A DNA stretch of 64,000 nucleotides from Variovorax sp. OK212 (lineage in GTDB: Bacteria > Pseudomonadota > Gammaproteobacteria > Burkholderiales > Burkholderiaceae_C): positions 782,082 to 846,081 of the forward strand of contig NZ_FOLP01000001.1 of NCBI RefSeq assembly GCF_900112425.1, in the 5' to 3' direction. A program made the position numbers and the translations under genes. Every line of letters begins with the position of its first letter. The first letter of the stretch is position 1. Below are positions 1 through 8,739 of this stretch, one piece after another. Below the pieces are notes generated by a model. That model did not search any database, was not told the DNA's origin, and saw only the letters and a program-made list of their open reading frames with translations.

Positions 1-176
1 GCGATGACGACGGCGCGCACCGTGTCGTCGGCCGCGGCCTGGCCGAGCGCCTGTTCCAGCGCGCCCAGCATGCCTTCGGAGAGCGCGTTGAACGAAGACG
101 GCCGGTTCAGCGTCAGCGTGAGCACGCCGCGGTTGTCGCGCTGCTGCAGCACGAAGGGGGCGCTCGTGTCGTTCAT
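1..176 (-). CDS. Enoyl-CoA hydratase/isomerase (crotonase family), N-terminal part, cut by window edge
   Basis: Reading the minus strand from the ATG at 176 gives about 58 residues with the typical crotonase opening: a first beta strand (GVLTLTLNRPSSFNALSEGM) and then an ALEQALGQAAADDTVRAVVI stretch, which in this family precedes the oxyanion-hole strand. The rest of the gene lies beyond base 1. Crotonases hydrate or isomerise enoyl-CoA thioesters. The gene follows the secreted hydrolase (start 1579) and the acyl-CoA dehydrogenase pair on the same strand, which suggests a beta-oxidation-type setting. The substrate cannot be told from this fragment. Confidence 0.8.
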   Translation of the reverse strand, partial: MNDTSAPFVLQQRDNRGVLTLTLNRPSSFNALSEGMLGALEQALGQAAADDTVRAVVI

Positions 177-208
177 GGCGTGGCCTCGCAGATCAGTAGG
201 TCAGTAGA

Positions 209-1579
209 TCAGTAAGTCAGCTCGAGCACCGTCGTGTGCTCGTTCGCGGTGGGCCAGGTCAGGCCGGTGATGCGCTCGCCGTTGAATTCGCCGGTCACCG
301 CGCGCGGCGCACCGCCGCCTTCCAGGCGCAGGCGCGAGGTCGACACGCCCGCCCCCTTGGGCGGCACGCCGGCCGGCGGGCTCTTGCCGTCGAAGCGCAT
401 GGTGTCGCGCTGCACGTCGAAGTAGCCGCGCGGCCGCGTGAAGACCACCACCGACGTCGCGCCGTTGTCGGCCGGCACGATGCGTTCGGGCCGCAGGTTC
501 ACCAACTTGCTGCTGCGCGGGAACGGGCTGCGGTAGATGTGCGTGGTGCCGTAGCTGGGCGTGGCCAGCACGAACTCGTACGCCGCGTCGCCGCGCGCGT
601 TGAACGGCCCCCAGCGGCCGTCCATGCCGATGGCCTTGGTGTGGACGGCGTTGCCCAGCCGCTCGCCGGTGGCGGGGTCGACGGCATACACCGTGAGCCG
701 CGCGCCGTTCAGCGGCAGGTTTTCCGCGCCGATGGCATGCCCGTCGAGCACCACGGCGGCCTCCGCCTCGACGCCGGTGCTGCGCGGCGCCTGGCCCGTC
801 AGGAACTGCCAGGTCGCGGCGAAGGCGGCGGGCGAGAACGAGGTTTCGCGGTGGTCCACGCGCGGCAGCACCACGTTGGTGGCGCCCTTCAGGGCCGGTC
901 CGTCGAAGCCGATGTGGGTCGGCTTGCCGGGCGCGCCGATCCACACGCCGTCGGGCTGGGCGTACTTGTCGTTGTTGTCGGAGCGCAGCGTCAGCCACTT
1001 CACGCCCGGCGTGACCTCGTCGCCGTTGGGCCCCTTCGGCGCATTGAGCTGCTGCATGAAGCCCGAGAGGCCCGAGAACTCGTTGTTCTCGCGGAAGGCC
1101 TTCACCGCCCAGATGCCGTGCGCGGGGTTGCCGCCCAGCACCACCTGGCTCACCACGGCCGCGCCGCCGCCGTTCTGCACGTAGTTGCGAATGGTGTTGC
1201 CGCCGCGCGAATTGCCGATCAGCACGACCTTGCTCGCCCCCGTGGCTTTCAGCACCTTGTCGACCTGGGCCTTCAGGAACACCGCCGATTCGCCTGTCGA
1301 GCTGCGTCCGGGCTGGGCCACGGCGTCGTCGTCGCGCGCGAGCGGGTTCGGCTGGTCGAACGCAAAGAGCCGGTCGCGCGGCCAGCCGTTCGACTCGAAG
1401 CGCCAGATCGTCGTTTGCCAGAGCGCGGCCGAATCGCCGTTGCCGTGCACGAAGACGATGGGCGGGCGTTCCGCGTAGGACGGCGAGGGGGCTGTGGCGC
1501 AGGCGGTCAGCATGGTGGAGGCGGCGATCGCGGAGGTCGTGGCGACCGCCATGGCAAGGAGGGTGCGGCGGGATTGCAT
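209..1579 (-). CDS. Secreted alpha/beta hydrolase, lipase-like lipoprotein
   Basis: This 456-aa protein begins with an export signal: SRRTLL resembles a twin-arginine start, and a hydrophobic stretch ends in MLTAC, a lipobox with Cys at about residue 26. The mature part has the lipase pattern VFVHGNGDSAALWQ (oxyanion strand) and the nucleophile elbow GNSRGG with Ser124. A C-terminal region of about 200 residues looks beta-rich and is not typical of small esterases. It probably hydrolyses an ester in the periplasm or at the outer membrane; the substrate is unknown. It lies downstream of a terminator-like hairpin at 1611-1643, so it probably has its own promoter. The product class is well supported, the exact activity is not. 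Confidence 0.75.
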   Translation of the reverse strand: MQSRRTLLAMAVATTSAIAASTMLTACATAPSPSYAERPPIVFVHGNGDSAALWQTTIWRFESNGWPRDRLFAFDQPNPLARDDDAVAQPGRSSTGESAVFLKAQVDKVLKATGASKVVLIGNSRGGNTIRNYVQNGGGAAVVSQVVLGGNPAHGIWAVKAFRENNEFSGLSGFMQQLNAPKGPNGDEVTPGVKWLTLRSDNNDKYAQPDGVWIGAPGKPTHIGFDGPALKGATNVVLPRVDHRETSFSPAAFAATWQFLTGQAPRSTGVEAEAAVVLDGHAIGAENLPLNGARLTVYAVDPATGERLGNAVHTKAIGMDGRWGPFNARGDAAYEFVLATPSYGTTHIYRSPFPRSSKLVNLRPERIVPADNGATSVVVFTRPRGYFDVQRDTMRFDGKSPPAGVPPKGAGVSTSRLRLEGGGAPRAVTGEFNGERITGLTWPTANEHTTVLELTY

Positions 1580-1610
1580 GTTTCGTTCCTGGGGAGCGGA
1601 TTTCCAAGTG

Positions 1611-1643
1611 AAAACGCCCGCCGGCGCAAGGCGGGCGGGCGTT
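1611..1643 (-). terminator. Rho-independent terminator after the acyl-CoA dehydrogenase pair
   Basis: On the minus strand a 10-bp GC-rich stem (arms 1613-1622 and 1634-1643) is followed by TTTT. It starts about 20 bases past the stop codon of the dehydrogenase at 1666-2781, so it should end that transcript before the hydrolase gene. Confidence 0.65.
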
Positions 1644-1665
1644 GGATGCTAGGGGAAAAAGACCG

Positions 1666-2781
1666 TCAGGCGAAGACGCCTGCCGTGTCCTGCATGCGCG
1701 CGGACACCTCACCCAGGTGATGCAGGGTGTCGCCGAAGGTCATTTCCATCTGCGTGAGCTTGCGGAAATAGTGGCTGCCGATGTACTCGTCGGTCACCCC
1801 GATGCCGCCATGCAGCTGCACCGAGTTCGCGGCCACGTAGCGCATCGACGTGCCCAGCTGGTACTTGGCGCGCGCCAGCGCCTGTCGGCGCTCGTCGGCC
1901 GGGGCGTTGAGCTTGAGCGTGGCGTAGTAGCTCATCGAGCGTGCGAGCTCCAGCTGCATCTTCATGTCGGCGATGCGGTGGCGCAGCGCCTGGAAGCTGG
2001 AGATGACCACGCCGAACTGCTTGCGCTGGTTCATGTACTCGACGGTCAGGGCCACGGTCTTGTCCATGACGCCCACCGCTTCGGCGCAGGTGGCGGCAAT
2101 GCCCACGTCCACCGCGTATTCGAGCGCGGCCAGGCCGTCGGCCGTGACGAGCGTGGCGTCGGCCTTGTCGAACACGACCTCGGCCGCGCGGGCGCCGTCC
2201 TGCGTGCCGTAGCCGCGGGCTTCCACGCCGCTGGCGCTGCGCTCGACCAGGAACAGGGCGATCTTGCCGTCGAGCTTGGCGGGCACGATGAAGGCGTCGG
2301 CTTCGTCGCCCACGGGCACCACGCTCTTGGCACCGGTCAGCGAATGGCCGCTGCCCGACTTCACGGCCGTGGCTTCGCACAGGTCCAGGCGGTAGCGCGC
2401 CTTGCGTTCCTGGTAGGCCAGCACCACGATGGCCTGGCCACCGGCGATGCGGGGCAGCCAGGCGTCCTTGACCTCGGTGCCCGCGTAGCCGCTGAGCACC
2501 GCGCCGGCGATCAGCGTCTGCGCGAAGGGCTCCAGCACGATGCCGCGGCCGAGTTCTTCCATGACGACCATGCCGGCCACCGGGCCCATGCCCAGGCCGC
2601 CGTCGCCTTCGCCGATGTACAGGCCGCCCAGGCCGAGCTCGGCCAGTTCGTCCCACGCCTCGCGCGAGAAGCCGCCCTTGGCCTCGATGCCGCGGCGGCG
2701 CTCGAAGTCATAGCCCTTGTCGACCCACTTGCGAACGGCGTCGCGCAGTTGTTCCTGGTCGTCGGAAAAATTGAAATCCAT
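1666..2781 (-). CDS. Acyl-CoA dehydrogenase, beta-type partner subunit
   Basis: A 371-aa FAD-dependent acyl-CoA dehydrogenase. It opens with MDFNFSDDQEQLRDAVRKWV (N-terminal helical domain) and ends with the helical domain carrying LHGGIGVTDEYIGSHYFRKL. It lacks the long C-terminal YGGxNE-type motif of its neighbour. Such short forms are often the non-catalytic or half-site partner of heteromeric alpha2beta2 dehydrogenases, as known for actinobacterial steroid-degrading FadE pairs. The gene sits 12 bp downstream of another acyl-CoA dehydrogenase on the same strand, so the two are very likely co-transcribed and form one enzyme. That pairing is inference. Confidence 0.85.
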   Translation of the reverse strand: MDFNFSDDQEQLRDAVRKWVDKGYDFERRRGIEAKGGFSREAWDELAELGLGGLYIGEGDGGLGMGPVAGMVVMEELGRGIVLEPFAQTLIAGAVLSGYAGTEVKDAWLPRIAGGQAIVVLAYQERKARYRLDLCEATAVKSGSGHSLTGAKSVVPVGDEADAFIVPAKLDGKIALFLVERSASGVEARGYGTQDGARAAEVVFDKADATLVTADGLAALEYAVDVGIAATCAEAVGVMDKTVALTVEYMNQRKQFGVVISSFQALRHRIADMKMQLELARSMSYYATLKLNAPADERRQALARAKYQLGTSMRYVAANSVQLHGGIGVTDEYIGSHYFRKLTQMEMTFGDTLHHLGEVSARMQDTAGVFA

Positions 2782-2793
2782 GTGCGTGTCTCC

Positions 2794-3975
2794 TCAGCCC
2801 AGAACCGTCTGCGCGACGATGTTGCGTTGCACTTCGTTCGAACCGCCGTAGATGGTGGTCTTGCGCATGTTGAAGAAGGTCGACGTCAGCGGCGCGAGCG
2901 CCGGGTTGCCGCCCGGGAAGTTGCCTTGCCAGCCGGCTTCCATCGCTTCGCGGATCAGCGGCAGCGAGTAGGGGCCGCCGGCCAGCATCATGAGTTCGGC
3001 GTAGCGCTGCTGGATCTCGCTGCCGCGGATCTTGAGCAGGCCGGCCACGTCCAGCGAGTTCTTGCCCGAGGTCGCGGCCGACAGCACGCGCAGCACCATC
3101 ATCTCGAGCGCGACGATGTCGACTTCGAGCTTGGCGATCTCGTCGCGAAAGCGCTGGTCTTCGTACACGCCCTCGGTCTTGGCGATGCGCTTCAGGCGTT
3201 CGAGTTCGCGCTTGGCGCGGTTCACGTCGGCGATGTTGGTGCGTTCGTGCGAGAGCAGGTGCTTGGCGTAGGTCCAGCCCTTGTTCTCTTCGCCGATCAG
3301 GTTCTCGGCGGGCACCTCGACGTTGTCGAAGAACACCTCGTTCACTTCATGGCCGCCGTCGAGCAGCTTGATCGGGCGAACCGTGACGCCGGGCGACTTC
3401 ATGTCCAGCAGCAGGAAGCTGATGCCGGTCTGCGGCTTGCCTTCGTTGCTGGTGCGCACGAGGTTGAACATCCAGTCGCCGTACTGGCCGAGCGTGGTCC
3501 AGGTCTTCTGGCCGTTGACGATGTACTTGTCGCCCTTGCGCTCGGCCTTGGTCTTCACCGATGCCAGGTCGGAGCCCGAGCCCGGCTCGCTGTAGCCCTG
3601 GCTCCACCAGACTTCGCCGCTGGCGATGCCGGGCAGGAAGCGTTTTTGCTGCTCGGCATTGCCGAAGGCCATGATCACCGGCGCCACCATGACGGGGCCG
3701 AACGGGATGATGCGCGGCGCGCCGGCCAGCGCGGTTTCTTCCTCGAACAGGTGGCGCTGGATGGCGGTCCAGCCCGGACCGCCGAATTCCTTAGGCCAGC
3801 CGTAGCCCAGCCAGCCCTTCTTGCCGAGGATCTTGGCCCAGCCTTGCAGATCGTCGCGCGTCAGTTCGAGCGCGTTGTGCACCTTGTGCGAAATCTCCTT
3901 GGGGAGGTTTTCCTTGACCCAGGCGCGAACTTCTTCGCGGAACTTCTGTTCTTCGGGTGTGAAGCTCAAATCCAT
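2794..3975 (-). CDS. Acyl-CoA dehydrogenase, alpha-type subunit
   Basis: A 393-aa acyl-CoA dehydrogenase with the full domain order: N-terminal helices (MDLSFTPEEQKFREEVRAWV), the middle beta domain with QGYSEPGSGSDLASVKTKAE and NGQKTWTT, and C-terminal helices ending TIYGGSNEVQRNIVAQTVLG. At the place where medium-chain dehydrogenase has its catalytic Glu376 (YEG) this protein reads YGG, as in the FadE classes whose base lies elsewhere or that work on bulky acyl-CoAs. It is the first gene of a two-gene unit with the shorter dehydrogenase at 1666-2781. The substrate cannot be assigned from sequence. Confidence 0.88.
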   Translation of the reverse strand: MDLSFTPEEQKFREEVRAWVKENLPKEISHKVHNALELTRDDLQGWAKILGKKGWLGYGWPKEFGGPGWTAIQRHLFEEETALAGAPRIIPFGPVMVAPVIMAFGNAEQQKRFLPGIASGEVWWSQGYSEPGSGSDLASVKTKAERKGDKYIVNGQKTWTTLGQYGDWMFNLVRTSNEGKPQTGISFLLLDMKSPGVTVRPIKLLDGGHEVNEVFFDNVEVPAENLIGEENKGWTYAKHLLSHERTNIADVNRAKRELERLKRIAKTEGVYEDQRFRDEIAKLEVDIVALEMMVLRVLSAATSGKNSLDVAGLLKIRGSEIQQRYAELMMLAGGPYSLPLIREAMEAGWQGNFPGGNPALAPLTSTFFNMRKTTIYGGSNEVQRNIVAQTVLG

Positions 3976-4108
3976 GCGTGCCTCGCTGTGTTGATCGGTT
4001 CACCGCAGACGCGGTGTGTCTCCGGAGCCGTGAGTTTTAGCACGGTCGTGCTGCGATCGAGTGTCCGCGCCGCGACAACAAGTCGGCCCACGGATAATCC
4101 CGCCTCCC

Positions 4109-4705
4109 ATGAAGAACATCGTGATCCTGATCTCCGGCGGCGGCTCCAACATGGCCGCCATCGTGCGCGCGGCCGAGCGCGAGCGCTGGTCCGGCCGCTT
4201 CGGCGCGCGCATTGCCGCCGTGGTGAGCAACAAGGCCGAGGCCGGCGGCCTGGCGACGGCCAAGGCGCACGGCATCGCGACGGCGGTGGTTCCGCACAAG
4301 GATTTCGCGAGCCGCGAGGCCTTCGACGAGGCGCTCGCGCAGGCGGTCGACGCCCATTCGCCCGCGCTGGTGGTGCTGGCCGGCTTCATGCGGATCCTGA
4401 CGCCGGGCTTCGTCGGGCGCTACGCGGGGCGCCTGGTGAACATCCATCCCTCGCTGCTGCCCGCGTTTCCGGGGCTTCACACGCACCAGCGCGCCATCGA
4501 GGCGGGCTGCAAGGTGGCGGGTGTCACGGTCCACCAGGTGACCACCGAACTCGACCACGGGCCGATCCTGGCGCAGGCCGTGGTGCCGGTGCTGCCTGAC
4601 GACACGGCCGCCACGCTGGCCGGACGGGTGCTCGCGCAAGAGCATCTGTTGTATCCGCGAGCCATTGAGGGATGGCTTGCAGATACATCGAGTCACAATC
4701 ATTAA
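4109..4705 (+). CDS. purN: Phosphoribosylglycinamide formyltransferase
   Basis: This 198-aa cytosolic enzyme of de novo purine synthesis transfers the formyl group of 10-formyltetrahydrofolate to GAR. Visible signatures are the phosphate-binding loop ISGGGSNMAAI near the N-terminus, the folate/formyl-transfer motif NIHPSLLPAFPGLHTHQRAI, and VTTELDHGPILAQ with the catalytic Asp. The ATG at 4109 gives the usual start MKNIVILISGGGSN; the longer in-frame opening upstream adds 16 residues foreign to the family. It is divergent from the dehydrogenase operon at 3975. Confidence 0.96.
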   Translation: MKNIVILISGGGSNMAAIVRAAERERWSGRFGARIAAVVSNKAEAGGLATAKAHGIATAVVPHKDFASREAFDEALAQAVDAHSPALVVLAGFMRILTPGFVGRYAGRLVNIHPSLLPAFPGLHTHQRAIEAGCKVAGVTVHQVTTELDHGPILAQAVVPVLPDDTAATLAGRVLAQEHLLYPRAIEGWLADTSSHNH

Positions 4706-4741
4706 ATTTGTTTATATTCGCGGCTTTTCGGGAGTCTTGAC

Positions 4742-5062
4742 GTGAAAACCCAATCGCTGCTGCTGGCCGCCGCTGGCGCTGTCGTCCTTTTGGTCGGCTG
4801 TGCCGCTCCGGCGCCCGCGCCCGCCCCGGCGCCCCCCGCGCCGCCGCCGGAACCGGTCTACCAATGCAGCGCCGATGGCGCCCGTTTTGCCGTGGGCCAG
4901 TTGCTCACGCCCCAGCTGGAAGCCGCCGCCCGCGTGCGCGCAGCCGCCGGCACGGTGCGGGTGCTCAAGCCCGGCGACGCGGCCACGATGGAACTCAACG
5001 GCGGGCGCCTGAACCTCGACGTCGACGCCCGCAACCGCGTGACGGACGTCCGCTGCGGTTGA
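4742..5062 (+). CDS. Small proline/alanine-rich lipoprotein, unknown function
   Basis: A 106-aa protein from a GTG start. The signal peptide MKTQSLLLAAAGAVVLLVGC ends in a lipobox, so Cys20 would be lipidated. An Ala-Pro-rich linker (residues about 22-38) follows, then a small globular part with YQCSADGARFAVGQLLTP and a second Cys near the C-terminus (VRCG), which could pair with the first. The fold resembles small I78-like inhibitor lipoproteins only loosely, and I do not claim that family. It lies 36 bp after purN and is followed by a strong hairpin. Confidence 0.75.
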   Translation: MKTQSLLLAAAGAVVLLVGCAAPAPAPAPAPPAPPPEPVYQCSADGARFAVGQLLTPQLEAAARVRAAAGTVRVLKPGDAATMELNGGRLNLDVDARNRVTDVRCG

Positions 5063-5070
5063 CGGCGATC

Positions 5071-5097
5071 GGGTTGCTATGAAGAACATAGCAACCC
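5071..5097. repeat. Perfect 11-bp hairpin between convergent genes
   Basis: Arms GGGTTGCTATG (5071-5081) and CATAGCAACCC (5087-5097) flank a 5-base loop. It lies between the lipoprotein stop (5062) and the stop of the convergent DUF1653 gene (5135). There is no T-run, so it may be a REP-like or Rho-type 3' end structure rather than a classic intrinsic terminator. Confidence 0.7.
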
Positions 5098-5134
5098 ACT
5101 GAAGCAGGACGGGCGTACGCAGCCCGACTGCCGT

Positions 5135-5368
5135 CTAGATCGGGGCGAATCTTGGCCGGAGCGCGCCGTCGATCTCGATGGTTTCTCCGAACATGGCGGC
5201 CGGCCGGACCCAGAGTCCGTGGGCGCCGTACAGGGCGCGGTACAGCGTCATCGGCTCCAGCGTTTCGCTGTGGCGCACGGTGCCGATCACCTCGTATTCG
5301 CCGCCCTTGTAGTGACGGTAGCGGCCGGGTGGTGTTTCGATCAGGGGCGGGAGGTCTTCGTCGTTCAA
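5135..5368 (-). CDS. DUF1653 domain protein
   Basis: A 77-aa protein from a TTG start (MNDEDLPPLIETPPGRYRHY). It carries the DUF1653 pattern: GRYRHYKGGEYEVIGTVRHSETLEP followed by YRALYG and a C-terminal LWVRPAAMF. Proteins of this family are small, cytosolic and of unknown function. The gene stands alone between a lipoprotein gene and a divergent membrane protease gene at 5421, and may share its upstream region with that protease. Confidence 0.85.
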   Translation of the reverse strand: MNDEDLPPLIETPPGRYRHYKGGEYEVIGTVRHSETLEPMTLYRALYGAHGLWVRPAAMFGETIEIDGALRPRFAPI

Positions 5369-5420
5369 CGGGGGCTTCTTTCTAAAACAGTCGGGGTTGG
5401 CTTGATGTGACAGGAGTCGG

Positions 5421-7274
5421 ATGGATCGCGCTGATTTTGTTCACCTGGTTCGACTGAGCGAGCATGCCAGTGCGGACGACAGTGCGCGCTATCGACGCAG
5501 CGTGGCGGCTTTTGCCGCGCTCGGCTACCTGTGGGTGCTGGGCTGCCTCGCGCTTGCGGTGGGCCTCATTGTCTGGGTGCTGTCGTCGATCCGTGAGGAG
5601 CGTTTCAGCTTCACGCGCGGCTGGCTGCTGCTGTTCGCGGGCGGCCTGCTCTGGGCCACGTTGCGCGCGCTCTGGGTGCGCTTCGACGAGCCCGACGGCG
5701 TGGAACTGCAGCGCGACGATGCGCCGGCGCTGTTCGAGGCGCTGGACCGCATCCGCAGCAAGATCAAGGGGCCCCCGGTCCACCACGTCTACCTCGACGA
5801 CGAATTCAACGCCAGCATCCGCCAGGTGCCGCGCTTCGGGCTGTTCGGCGGCGCCATCAACTCGCTGAGCATCGGCCTGCCGCTGCTGATGATGCTCGAC
5901 CGGCGGCGGCTGCTGTCGGTGCTGGCGCACGAGTACGGCCACCTGCGCGGCAACCACGGCAGGCTGAGCGCGTGGATCTACCGCACGCGGCTGTCCTGGC
6001 TCAAGCTGGACGCCAACCTGCAGCGCAGCGAAGGCGTGATGGCGGTTTTCTCGCAGGCCTTCTTCCGCTGGTACTTTCCGCGCTTTGCCGCCAAGACCTT
6101 CGCGCTGGCCCGCCAGGACGAGTACGAGGCCGACCGCATTTCCGGGCGGCTGCTGGGCACCACGGTGGCAGCCGCCGCGCTGACCGAGATCGCCATCAAG
6201 GGCAACTGGTACGCCAACGAGTTCTGGCCCTGGCACTGGGCCCGCGCCGAGCACGAGCCGACGCCGCCGGGGCCTTTCGCCGCGTTGCGCAAGCGCGTGC
6301 GCACCCCGCCCGACGAAGACTTCGCCCGCCAGGCGCTGCGCGAGGCGATGCGCCGCGTCAGCGACCTGGAGGACACCCACCCGGTGCTGCGCGACCGGCT
6401 CGAGGCGCTCAAGCAGAAGGCGGCGCTGCCCGAATGGTCGCAGCGCTCAGCGCTCGAGTTGCTGGCCGACCGGAAGAAGTGGATCGAGTATTTCGATGTT
6501 CGCTGGCGCCGCGCGCATGCGGCCGACTGGAAACAGCACCACGCGCACCGCTCGCGCATCCGCGAGCGCATCTCGGTGCTGGCCGCGCGCGGCGAGCGCA
6601 ACACGCCTGACGAGATGGTCGAATGGGCCGATTCGGAGCGGCGGCTCGACCCGGCGGCGCCCGTGCGGCTGCGCTACGAAACCGCCCTGCAGATTGCGCC
6701 GGAGCACCCGGGTGCGCTGCGCGGGCTGGCCCAGATGCTGCCGTCGAACGACCGCGCAGCGCGGCTCGCCGTGCTCGAGCGCTTGCACAGTTCCGGCGCG
6801 GCCAGCCGCTGGTGGGCGGCCAGGAGCGCCGTGGCGTCGCTCGAGGACCCCGACGCCGGACCGCACGAAGAAGAGGCGCTCAAGCTGTGGCGCGGCCGTC
6901 TCAAGGAGGCGGAAGAGGCCGAGACGCGCGCCTGGGAGGAGATCACCGGCACGCCGTTCTTCAGCCAGATCTCGCGCCACGACCTGAACGACTACGAGCT
7001 GGGCGAGCTGCGGGCCGATCTCGTGCGCTGCCTGCCGGCGTCGCGCGCCTGGTTGGTGCGCAAGAACCTGCGCGAGTTTCCGTGGCGCCGGGCCTACATC
7101 GTGTTCGTCGACCTGCCCGGGCTCGACGACGAGGACCGCTGGCAGCTGTGCCGCCAGCTGGAGCAGACGCTCACGCTGCCGGGCGCCGCGCTGGTGCTGT
7201 GGGCGGGCCATTCGCCCACGCTGGAAGACATCCAGCGGCAGGCTTTCGGCGAGGTCTGGGGCCGCGCCGCATAG
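5421..7274 (+). CDS. M48-family membrane zinc metalloprotease with long C-terminal region
   Basis: This 617-aa protein has two hydrophobic segments near the N-terminus (about residues 27-56 and 66-86), then the M48 active-site motif HEYGH at 170-174 and a downstream DEYEADR motif that would supply the third zinc ligand. This is the HtpX/Oma1-type layout, so it is probably an inner-membrane quality-control protease. The C-terminal 300 or so residues are rich in Arg, Glu and Ala helices with repeat-like character, and are much longer than in HtpX. Start chosen at ATG 5421 (MDRADFVHLVRLSEHAS). The gene precedes the rRNA methyltransferase by 61 bp. Confidence 0.88.
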   Translation: MDRADFVHLVRLSEHASADDSARYRRSVAAFAALGYLWVLGCLALAVGLIVWVLSSIREERFSFTRGWLLLFAGGLLWATLRALWVRFDEPDGVELQRDDAPALFEALDRIRSKIKGPPVHHVYLDDEFNASIRQVPRFGLFGGAINSLSIGLPLLMMLDRRRLLSVLAHEYGHLRGNHGRLSAWIYRTRLSWLKLDANLQRSEGVMAVFSQAFFRWYFPRFAAKTFALARQDEYEADRISGRLLGTTVAAAALTEIAIKGNWYANEFWPWHWARAEHEPTPPGPFAALRKRVRTPPDEDFARQALREAMRRVSDLEDTHPVLRDRLEALKQKAALPEWSQRSALELLADRKKWIEYFDVRWRRAHAADWKQHHAHRSRIRERISVLAARGERNTPDEMVEWADSERRLDPAAPVRLRYETALQIAPEHPGALRGLAQMLPSNDRAARLAVLERLHSSGAASRWWAARSAVASLEDPDAGPHEEEALKLWRGRLKEAEEAETRAWEEITGTPFFSQISRHDLNDYELGELRADLVRCLPASRAWLVRKNLREFPWRRAYIVFVDLPGLDDEDRWQLCRQLEQTLTLPGAALVLWAGHSPTLEDIQRQAFGEVWGRAA

Positions 7275-7335
7275 GCTTTCGGCTCGGATCGGGCTGGACG
7301 GGCGGGACAGGCCGGATGGCTGAGACAATCGGGGC

Positions 7336-8607
7336 ATGCACCCCAAAGCCCTGTTGGAGGCCACCGCCGATCTGGTCGGCCTTGTCCTGAAATTCGATCA
7401 CCCGGCCGACCAGGTCGTTTCGCGCTTTTTCCGCGACCATCGCGAGTTCGGCCCGCGCGAGCGCGCGACGCTCGCCGAAACCGTCTACACCGTGCTTCGC
7501 AAGAAGCTGCTGTTCGACCATCTCTCGCCCTCGGGCTCCGGCTCGAAGGAGCGCCGCATGGCGATCCTGGGCTTCCACGGCCCGCGCGACTTCCTGAAGA
7601 GCGCGCTCAACGACACCGAAAAGCGCTGGCTCGACAACTGCGACGCGGTCAAGCCCGACGACCTGCTCGAGCGCCACCGCCACAACCTGCCCGAATGGCT
7701 GGTCGCGCCGCTCAAGGCGCAGCTGGGCGACGGTTTCTGGCCGCTGGTCGAAAGCCTGCAGCAACCGGCGCCGCTCGACCTGCGCGTCAACGCGCTGGGC
7801 GACAAACGGGCGGATGTGAAGGCGGAGCTTGCGAAGGCTGCTATCAAATCGGAAGCGACACCGTTCTCGCCGTGGGGCTTGCGCATCGAAGGCAAGCCGG
7901 CGCTGACCAAGCTCGACGCGTTCGTTCGCGGCGCCATCGAGGTGCAGGACGAAGGCTCGCAACTGCTGGCGCTGCTGCTGGACGCCAAGCGTGGCGAAAT
8001 GGTGGTCGATTTCTGCGCGGGTGCGGGCGGCAAGACGCTCGCCATCGGCGCCACCATGCGCAACACCGGGCGCCTGTATGCGTTCGACACGTCGGCGCAC
8101 CGGCTCGACGCGCTCAAGCCGCGGCTGGCGCGCAGCAAGCTGTCGAACGTGCACCCCGCCGCGATCGCGCACGAGCGCGACGACCGGATCAAGCGCCTGG
8201 CGGGCAAGATCGACCGCGTGCTGGTCGATGCGCCGTGTTCGGGGCTGGGGACGCTGCGGCGCAATCCGGACCTGAAATGGCGCCAATCGGTCAAATCGGT
8301 CGAGGAATTGACGGTCAAACAGACAGCAATCCTGCAAAGCGCTTCCCGGCTGGTGAAATCGGGCGGCCGTCTGGTTTACGCCACGTGCAGCGTGCTGCCC
8401 GAGGAAAACGAGGCCATCGCCGAGGCTTTCAGTGCCGCCAACCCGGATTTCGAGCCCGTGGATGCCGCCGAGCTGCTCCACGGCCTGAAAGTCGAGGGTT
8501 TCGAGGCGCTGTGCGCGGGCGGAGAGGGCGGCAGGCGCTATCTGCGGCTGTGGCCGCACCGTCACTCGACCGACGGTTTCTTTGCCGCGGTGTGGAACCG
8601 CAAATAG
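7336..8607 (+). CDS. RsmB/NOP2-type 5-methylcytosine rRNA methyltransferase
   Basis: A 423-aa SAM-dependent RNA methyltransferase. The N-terminal NusB-like helices are followed by the catalytic domain with motif I VDFCAGAGGKTLAIGA, motif IV DAPCSGLGTLRRNPDLKW and motif VI YATCSVLPEENEA; the two Cys residues (PC and TC) are the RsmB-type pair. It likely makes m5C in 16S rRNA like RsmB (C967), but Comamonadaceae can carry more than one such paralogue and this copy is not next to fmt or def, so I leave the symbol blank. The stretch around 7839-7858 contains a GCTATCAAA sequence that looks like a common short repeat of this family. Confidence 0.88.
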   Translation: MHPKALLEATADLVGLVLKFDHPADQVVSRFFRDHREFGPRERATLAETVYTVLRKKLLFDHLSPSGSGSKERRMAILGFHGPRDFLKSALNDTEKRWLDNCDAVKPDDLLERHRHNLPEWLVAPLKAQLGDGFWPLVESLQQPAPLDLRVNALGDKRADVKAELAKAAIKSEATPFSPWGLRIEGKPALTKLDAFVRGAIEVQDEGSQLLALLLDAKRGEMVVDFCAGAGGKTLAIGATMRNTGRLYAFDTSAHRLDALKPRLARSKLSNVHPAAIAHERDDRIKRLAGKIDRVLVDAPCSGLGTLRRNPDLKWRQSVKSVEELTVKQTAILQSASRLVKSGGRLVYATCSVLPEENEAIAEAFSAANPDFEPVDAAELLHGLKVEGFEALCAGGEGGRRYLRLWPHRHSTDGFFAAVWNRK

Positions 8608-8657
8608 AGGCGGGACTCCAAACTAGGGTTAATCTGTGATTTTCTTGAAGGTTTAAA

Positions 8658-8674
8658 GGGCCTCATTTAGGCCC
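8658..8674. promoter_or_regulatory. Inverted repeat upstream of the desaturase gene
   Basis: GGGCCT-CATTT-AGGCCC forms a 6-bp dyad 66 bp before the desaturase ATG, followed by a TAAAAT (8682-8687) that could be a -10 element. It may be an operator or the weak 3' end of the upstream methyltransferase gene. No well-placed -35 was found. Confidence 0.3.
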
Positions 8675-8739
8675 ACCGCTTTAAAATCGCGGGTTATCTG
8701 AAGGCTGCACCTTCGTGTGGCCATGGAGTACCTGACTCA

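Noticed and set aside
1642..4599. Plus-strand open frame of 985 codons opposite the two acyl-CoA dehydrogenases
   Set aside because: It is antisense to clear dehydrogenase genes, rich in His, Arg, Ala and Gly, and has no family motif; long false frames are common in GC-rich DNA.
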